From NCBI RefSeq assembly GCF_004785645.1, contig NZ_SRPE01000004.1:186001-250000 (forward strand): 64,000 nt of DNA. The letters are read 5' to 3'. The stretch comes from Empedobacter tilapiae (GTDB lineage: Bacteria > Bacteroidota > Bacteroidia > Flavobacteriales > Weeksellaceae). Position numbers and translations under genes: made by a program. A model generated the notes under the pieces. That model was not told the origin of the DNA. It ran no database searches and saw only the letters and a program-made list of their open reading frames with translations. This document shows, one piece after another, positions 59,117 through 64,000 of this stretch (position 1 is the first letter of the stretch; every line of letters starts with the position of its first letter).

Positions 59117-59526
59117 AATCAAAAATGTGTTAATTAATTTCATTCTAAAATTATGTTGATTAGCTTTAGAAAAAATGTTTTTAGAAACAGAGTGTATTGT
59201 TTTCTGATTTTTTAAAATTTAGTGTATAGAAAATCAATATTATATCCGTTGGTGTTATTTAATTGATTTTGAGGAATTTCTTTGAATTAAGTAAAGTAAT
59301 TATCACAGTATTGATTTTAAAAATCATAATTACGGTTTCATTTTTATTAAATATTCAATTTTTCTGAAATAAATATTAAAAATAAAACAGCTATTTTCTT
59401 GTTCGTTTTAAGTTATATATCTTAATTTAAAAATTAAATTATACTTTATTTAATTATTGGTTTACTTTTTGTGTATTTCGTGCAGTATAATTAGGGTATA
59501 AATAAAAGGAATACTATTTTTGAACC
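59117..59526. other. AT-rich intergenic region ahead of the ClC gene
   Basis: About 410 bases with very low GC and no supported ORF. A short AT-only inverted repeat (TTAATTTAAAAATTAA, about 59420-59435) is the only structure I see. It must contain divergent promoters, which I cannot place with confidence. Confidence 0.4.
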
Positions 59527-61338
59527 ATGCAGCTTTCCACAAAACAAAAGTTTTTTAAATACATAAAAAAATCAGTTAATTTTTTTCAAAATTTATTGAA
59601 TCTCTTAAAACTTGTTTTAACAGAAAGACAATTTTTATACCTTTCATGTATATTAGTAGCGATTTCTTCTGCATTAGCTGTAATCGTTTTGAAAAGTTTC
59701 GCTCATAGTGTGTTTCAGTTTACTGTATATATTAATAACTTGGTTAAACTTCCATATATAAATAGTATACTGCCTATAATAGGTATTTTATTGACTGTTT
59801 TTGTAGTGCAGAAATTTCTTGATGGTTCTATAGAAAAAGGGACTTCACAGATTATGATTGCAGTAGCAAAAAAGTCTGGAATAATGCCTAAAAAACAGAT
59901 GTATGCTCAAATTTTAACAAGCTCTTTAACTGTAGGTATGGGAGGTTCTGCTGGATTAGAATCTCCAATAACAATTACGGGGGCAGCATTTGGATCAAAT
60001 TATGCACAATATTATAGGTTTAAGTATAAAGAGCGAACACTTCTATTAGCGTGTGGTGTTGCGGCAGGAATAGCAGCAGCTTTTAATGCTCCTATCGCAG
60101 GAGTTTTATTTGCAATAGAAATTGTATTAGCAGATATGAGTGTAACTGCTTTTATTCCATTATTATTATCTTCAGCTACAGGAGCTTTAATAGCAAATTT
60201 GACACTAAAAAGTAATATGTTACTTTCATTTCGATATGCTTTAGGATTTGATTACCATAATGTTATTTTTTATGTTATTTTAGGTGTTTTAGCTGGATTT
60301 GTCTCTGTTTATCATGCAAGATTATTTAGAAAAGTGGAACACCTTATAGGTACTTATTCTGATAATGTCTATTGGAGAGCAATAGTAGGAGCAGGAAGTT
60401 TAGCAATTTTAATATTCTTTTTCCCAACCTTATTTGGAGAAGGATATGAAAGTATTAAGTTTTTAGCAAACGATGAAGCAGGATTTATTTTAAATAATTC
60501 TTTATTAGAAAATTTTAGAACAAATCAATGGATTGTTTTAGGTTTTGTTTTTGTGACGATTTTAATAAAATCTATTGCGACAGGTTTAACTTTAGGAAGT
60601 GGAGGAAATGGAGGAAATTTCGCGCCTTCCCTATTCGTAGGTTCTTACTTGGGTTTTGTTGTTGCTAAGTTTTTCAATTTAATTGGTTTCAAAGATGTTC
60701 CTGTAGGAAATTTTACAGTAGTCGGAATGGCAGCTGTTTTGAGCGGATTATTTCATGCACCTTTAACAGCAATTTTCTTAATTGCAGAAATCACAGGAGG
60801 TTATGGTTTAATGATTCCTTTGATGATTGTTTCATCAATTAGTTTTGCGATATCAAAACGCTATGATAAATATTCAATGGATATTTATGCTATAGCAGAT
60901 AAAGGAATTGTATTTACATCAGATAAAGACCGAAATTTATTTAATAAAATAGATTTGTTTTCTATTTATATTAAAAATATTAAAACATTAACCGTTTTTG
61001 ATTCTATAGAAGATATTAAAACAATTTTTTCAACTACAACCCAAGATTTTATTCCTGTTTTAAATGAAGATCAATCAATTTATGGTATTATTGTTTTAGA
61101 TAACATTCGATCATTTATTTTTAATGAAGAAATAAAGAATAAGAGTTTTTTAGAATGTATAACCGAAGCTACTTCTACATCTATTTTTACAAATGCTGCG
61201 AATGTGATGAAGATGATGGAGAATAAAAAAATAGATTATATTTTGTTAACTAAAAAAGGTAAATACGAAGGTTATGTGACAGAAAGTTTATTGCTAGAAA
61301 ACTATCGAAGCAACTTAAATAAATTACGAATAGAATAA
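59527..61338 (+). CDS. ClC-family chloride channel/transporter with C-terminal CBS pair
   Basis: 603 residues. The membrane part (about 35-460) keeps the ClC signatures: GMGGSAGLESPI with gating Glu145, NAPIAGVLFAIEIVL, GSGGNGGNFAPSLFVG and SGLFHAPLTAIFLIAE. The C-terminal region from about 480 looks like a CBS domain pair (TVFDSIEDIKTIF..., FTNAANVMKMMENKKIDYILL). Residue 199, after Glu198, is Ile, where E. coli ClC has the proton glutamate Glu203. It moves chloride or another anion across the inner membrane. It ends one base short of the next gene's stop. Confidence 0.9.
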   Translation: MQLSTKQKFFKYIKKSVNFFQNLLNLLKLVLTERQFLYLSCILVAISSALAVIVLKSFAHSVFQFTVYINNLVKLPYINSILPIIGILLTVFVVQKFLDGSIEKGTSQIMIAVAKKSGIMPKKQMYAQILTSSLTVGMGGSAGLESPITITGAAFGSNYAQYYRFKYKERTLLLACGVAAGIAAAFNAPIAGVLFAIEIVLADMSVTAFIPLLLSSATGALIANLTLKSNMLLSFRYALGFDYHNVIFYVILGVLAGFVSVYHARLFRKVEHLIGTYSDNVYWRAIVGAGSLAILIFFFPTLFGEGYESIKFLANDEAGFILNNSLLENFRTNQWIVLGFVFVTILIKSIATGLTLGSGGNGGNFAPSLFVGSYLGFVVAKFFNLIGFKDVPVGNFTVVGMAAVLSGLFHAPLTAIFLIAEITGGYGLMIPLMIVSSISFAISKRYDKYSMDIYAIADKGIVFTSDKDRNLFNKIDLFSIYIKNIKTLTVFDSIEDIKTIFSTTTQDFIPVLNEDQSIYGIIVLDNIRSFIFNEEIKNKSFLECITEATSTSIFTNAANVMKMMENKKIDYILLTKKGKYEGYVTESLLLENYRSNLNKLRIE

Positions 61339-61339
61339 C

Positions 61340-63076
61340 TTATTTGTCATTGTTATTCGAATTATCTTGCAAAATAAGATCATAATTATCATATTTCTTT
61401 TTTAATCGTTGTTTAGCTTTCTTTACAGAGTCGGGAGTTATACCTAATAAGTGAGCAATTTCTATGTTATTTAGTCCTAATTTTAAAAGGTAAATAATTC
61501 GTAAATTTGATTCAGTAAGTTTTAGAAAATTTTGATTTAAATATTTAACAAATTCTTTCTGTTCATATTCAAAAATGTTTTTAAAATTGTTCCAGTTTTC
61601 ATCTGTCATTAAATGTGAATTTAATAAATGAGTTAACTTTCCATGTTGTTCCTCCATTTTTGAGAAACTAGAGTATGAAATATTATTGATCTCTTTATTT
61701 AAGACTTCGATTTGTTTATTTTTATCAGATAAATAAGTTTTATAAGAATCTAAAGTTTTTTTTGCTTCGTTTAGACGATTTTCTGATTTTAATTTCTGAT
61801 TTTGAAGTTTCAAAACTTTATTTTCATAAATAGAATTTTGAATTTTAATTTTGCGTTTAAAAGAAATAACTACAAATAAAATTAAGATAAATAATAAACC
61901 AGCAATAAGAATGAATGTATTCTTTAATAAAGTTGTTTTTTCTCTTATTTCTTTTTCTGCTTTATATTTATAATTGAAATTATCTTTCTGAATACTCCAA
62001 TTTATTTCATTTATAACATTTTCTCCATCAGCTTTCTTTAAATCAATCTCTAATCCGCTTAACCTTCTTCTTATTTTTAATTCTTCACTACTATTATTTT
62101 TTTTAATAGCAATTTGAAGTAAAATGGATTGGATATCATATTCGAAACTATTAAGATGTGTTTTTCTTGAAGCAATTTTTTCTGCTTCATTTAATAACTT
62201 TTCTGCTTTGTCAATTTGATTTAAACTTAAATATAATTCACCCAGTTTTATATCAGCATACATTAAATTTTTTAAGTTATTTTCTTCTTTGGAAATTTCA
62301 ATGTCTTTTTTTAAATTACTAATAGCAAGTTCGTATTGTTTGTTATGAATATTAATAGCAGCAATATCGCCCAACGCCTTTGCGTATCTAATCTTATCAT
62401 TGTTTTGTAAAGCATACTTTTGTGTAAGATAAAAATATTCATTAGCCTTTTTTAAATCATTTTTTTCGAGATAAATATGTCCAATTGCATTTAAGATTGT
62501 ACCATATTCTTTATCCTTTTTATCTGTATATTGTAAGGCTAACAGTAGATATTTTTTGCTTTTATCGAATTCTCTAACATTCATAAAGAAAAAAGCATTT
62601 TTCTTATAAATATCACTTTTCTGAAAAATATATTCGTTATCTGTTTGTTCGAGAAGCTTAGAAACTTCCATAAAAAAAGGAAATGCCTTTTGGTAATCAC
62701 TAAAGGAATAATAGTAATATCCATATTGAGTATTTACCCAAATTTGTAAATTAACTAAATCTATTTTTTCAGCTGAAGTTTTAGCTTTTTTAAAAAGTAT
62801 ATCACTTTTCGAATTAAGTTTATCTAGATTATTAGCATAAATTTTTGCTAAATATACTTTATAAATAATATTTAAATTTTCAGAAATTAAAGGAGTTGAT
62901 TTACTTTGTAAGCCTTTAAAATTATTTTGTAATTGAATAGAATCTGTAATCTCTTTGTTTTGATTGATCACGTATTCTAACAAAACTAAATCTTCATTTT
63001 TTCTAGCTGAACTAAATGATATATTGGTAAATAAGATAAATAAAGTAAAGAGAAAAAAAATAAAGGATTTTAGCAT
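61340..63076 (-). CDS. TPR / coiled-coil membrane regulator with C-terminal helix-turn-helix
   Basis: 578 residues: signal peptide (1-24), periplasmic TPR units (about 90-330, e.g. YYYSFSDYQKAFPFFMEVSKL and EYGTILNAIGHIYLEKNDLKKANEYF), one membrane helix (about 380-400, NTFILIAGLLFILILFVVISF), a long coiled coil (about 410-480), and a LuxR-like HTH at the C-terminus (LTESNLRIIYLLKLGLNNIEIAHLLGITPDSVKKAKQRLKKKY). This architecture is a known Bacteroidota class of membrane-bound transcription regulators. It converges on the ClC gene with one base between stops. Confidence 0.88.
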   Translation of the reverse strand: MLKSFIFFLFTLFILFTNISFSSARKNEDLVLLEYVINQNKEITDSIQLQNNFKGLQSKSTPLISENLNIIYKVYLAKIYANNLDKLNSKSDILFKKAKTSAEKIDLVNLQIWVNTQYGYYYYSFSDYQKAFPFFMEVSKLLEQTDNEYIFQKSDIYKKNAFFFMNVREFDKSKKYLLLALQYTDKKDKEYGTILNAIGHIYLEKNDLKKANEYFYLTQKYALQNNDKIRYAKALGDIAAINIHNKQYELAISNLKKDIEISKEENNLKNLMYADIKLGELYLSLNQIDKAEKLLNEAEKIASRKTHLNSFEYDIQSILLQIAIKKNNSSEELKIRRRLSGLEIDLKKADGENVINEINWSIQKDNFNYKYKAEKEIREKTTLLKNTFILIAGLLFILILFVVISFKRKIKIQNSIYENKVLKLQNQKLKSENRLNEAKKTLDSYKTYLSDKNKQIEVLNKEINNISYSSFSKMEEQHGKLTHLLNSHLMTDENWNNFKNIFEYEQKEFVKYLNQNFLKLTESNLRIIYLLKLGLNNIEIAHLLGITPDSVKKAKQRLKKKYDNYDLILQDNSNNNDK

Positions 63077-63420
63077 ATTTTTTTTTCAAATATAAATTGA
63101 AAAATTAGTTATAAAAAGTAAATGAATAAGTATTTTATAAACAATTAAGACGTGAATAAGTGTTTGTTTATTAGTCTCTTAGTGATTGTCCCCCAAAATG
63201 TCCCCTTTAAAAAAATAAATTTTATTTTCGTTTTTTCTAAATTTGAATAAGTAATGAGGATTACTAATTACCAAACTATTAAGTAAATAAGATTACACTC
63301 TCAATTAACTAAACTTATTATAAATCTAATTATCCAATTTTTGTTCCTTTAGAGGTATAACCTTTAGAGGAATTTTTTTTGAACTATATTCTTCGTAATT
63401 TAGTTTTAGAATTATTTTGA
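63077..63420. other. Intergenic region with short direct repeats
   Basis: About 344 bases with no supported ORF. It contains TGTCCCC twice (63188-63205) and CCTTTAGAGG twice (about 63339-63370), which might be regulator sites. The region separates the divergent TPR-HTH regulator and the luciferase-like monooxygenase gene. Confidence 0.4.
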
Positions 63421-64000
63421 ATGGAACGATTGAAAAAAATAAATTACTCAGTGTTAGATTTGGCTTATGTTAGAGAAGGAGAAACATTAAATCAAACGTT
63501 CAAAAACACGTTAGAAAATGCAAAATTTGTTGACGAATTAGGATATAGTCGTTACTGGTTATCAGAACATCATAATATGCAAAATGTTGCAAGTGCAGCA
63601 ACTTCTATATTAATTGGATATGTAGCTGGTGCTACAAAAAAAATAAAAATAGGTTCAGGAGGGATAATGTTACCTAATCATACAACATTATCAATTGCAG
63701 AACAATTTGGAACGTTAGAAGCTCTTTATCCAAATCGTATCGATTTAGGATTAGGTCGCGCTCCAGGAACAGATCAATTAACAGCCTCAATTCTTCGTCG
63801 AGGAGATAATTTTATGAATTATGATTTTGAAGCTGAAATCAAAAATTTACAACAATATTTTAGTTCAGAAAATAAAGAAAGTAAAGTACGTGCAATTCCT
63901 GGAGAAGGAGCAAATGTTCCACTTTATATTTTGGGATCAAGTACAGATTCAGCTTTTTTGGCAGCAAAATTAGGTTTACCTTATGCGTTTGCAGGACACT
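63421..64000 (+). CDS. Luciferase-like (LLM class) flavin-dependent oxidoreductase, 5' part
   Basis: At least 193 residues run off the right edge. MERLKKINYSVLDLAYVREGE opens the LLM fold; YSRYWLSEHHNMQNVASAAT, IKIGSGGIMLPNHTTLSIAEQFGTLEALYPNRIDLGLGRAPGTD and PLYILGSSTDSAFLAAKLGLPYAFAGH are typical of the YhbW-like subgroup. It uses reduced flavin and O2. The substrate is unknown. Because it is cut by the window, the C-terminal half cannot be judged. Confidence 0.88.
   Translation, partial: MERLKKINYSVLDLAYVREGETLNQTFKNTLENAKFVDELGYSRYWLSEHHNMQNVASAATSILIGYVAGATKKIKIGSGGIMLPNHTTLSIAEQFGTLEALYPNRIDLGLGRAPGTDQLTASILRRGDNFMNYDFEAEIKNLQQYFSSENKESKVRAIPGEGANVPLYILGSSTDSAFLAAKLGLPYAFAGH

Noticed and set aside
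1-64000. Prophage, integrative element or defence island
   Set aside because: No integrase, transposase, phage structural, restriction-modification, CRISPR-Cas or toxin-antitoxin genes were recognised; the tRNA cluster is not followed by an integrase or att repeat.

Overview
The window is chromosomal DNA from a low-GC member of Bacteroidota, class Flavobacteriia, most like the Weeksellaceae (Empedobacter/Weeksella/Chryseobacterium group; the genus is inferred from memory of protein families, not measured). Supporting signs are the TAnnTTTG promoter -7 elements ahead of many genes, the near absence of Shine-Dalgarno sites, an LpxC-FabZ fusion, the type IX secretion regulator PorX and a cargo protein with a T9SS tail, an SDR-type threonine dehydrogenase, an HU-HIG protein and many SPII lipoproteins. 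Almost everything is housekeeping. I see no prophage, IS transposase, CRISPR array, rRNA or recognisable defence island.

Layout. 1-1080: 3' end of an acyl-CoA synthetase. 1.1-1.5 kb: a decayed PepSY-type gene beside a 21-bp inverted repeat. 1.5-5.0 kb (minus): a TPR / TonB-like pair, then an AmgK-like kinase, a stand-alone RapZ C-terminal domain and a MurU-like nucleotidyltransferase, which look like a cell-wall sugar salvage operon. 5.1-11.2 kb: lipoprotein, nitroreductase, glutaryl-CoA-dehydrogenase-like enzyme, threonine dehydrogenase, M13 peptidase, rhodanese. 11.3-13.0 kb: ECF sigma factor, 69-aa protein and MscS-like channel in one operon behind a possible ECF promoter. 13.3-16.5 kb: rpsO, pnp, outer-membrane barrel. 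16.6-18.9 kb (minus): pentapeptide-repeat, membrane and VOC proteins, and an amidase lipoprotein. 19.0-19.3 kb: tRNA-Ser, tRNA-Pro, tRNA-Arg. 20.5-22.3 kb: plsC plus acyl-ACP desaturase. 22.8-25.1 kb: cydAB. 25.3-25.8 kb: two GC-rich perfect hairpins and an HU-HIG gene. 26.0-32.0 kb: orphan EIIC-like permease, lipoprotein behind an FNR/CRP-like box, membrane MutS-like ATPase, lipocalin, class II cyclic-nucleotide phosphodiesterase. 32.1-37.6 kb: S9 peptidase, YqiA-like esterase, porin, a 45-aa membrane protein. 37.6-40.8 kb (minus): porX-tsaE-ald plus a small membrane-anchored protein. 41.0-46.1 kb: HD hydrolase, then lpxD-lpxC/fabZ-lpxA-efp. 46.2-51.3 kb: SanA-like protein, small exported proteins, menD, fabG, two paralogous lipoproteins. 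51.4-54.0 kb: metK behind a SAM-II riboswitch, divergent from an Lrp regulator and msrA. 54.0-64.0 kb: DEAD-box helicase, argS, DUF1810 protein, T9SS cargo, ClC transporter, TPR-HTH regulator, and the 5' part of a luciferase-like monooxygenase.

Working together: several clusters serve the envelope (AmgK/RapZ-C/MurU and amidase for peptidoglycan sugars, Lpx genes for lipid A, plsC/desaturase for phospholipids, PorX for T9SS). metK, the SAM-II element, the Lrp regulator and msrA form a methionine/SAM neighbourhood. The best leads are the SAM-II riboswitch, the AmgK/RapZ-C/MurU operon, the ECF-sigma/MscS operon with its putative promoter, the membrane-anchored MutS-like ATPase, the unusually long palindromic terminators, and the ClC protein that lacks the proton glutamate. 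I found no convincing wholly new multi-gene system.
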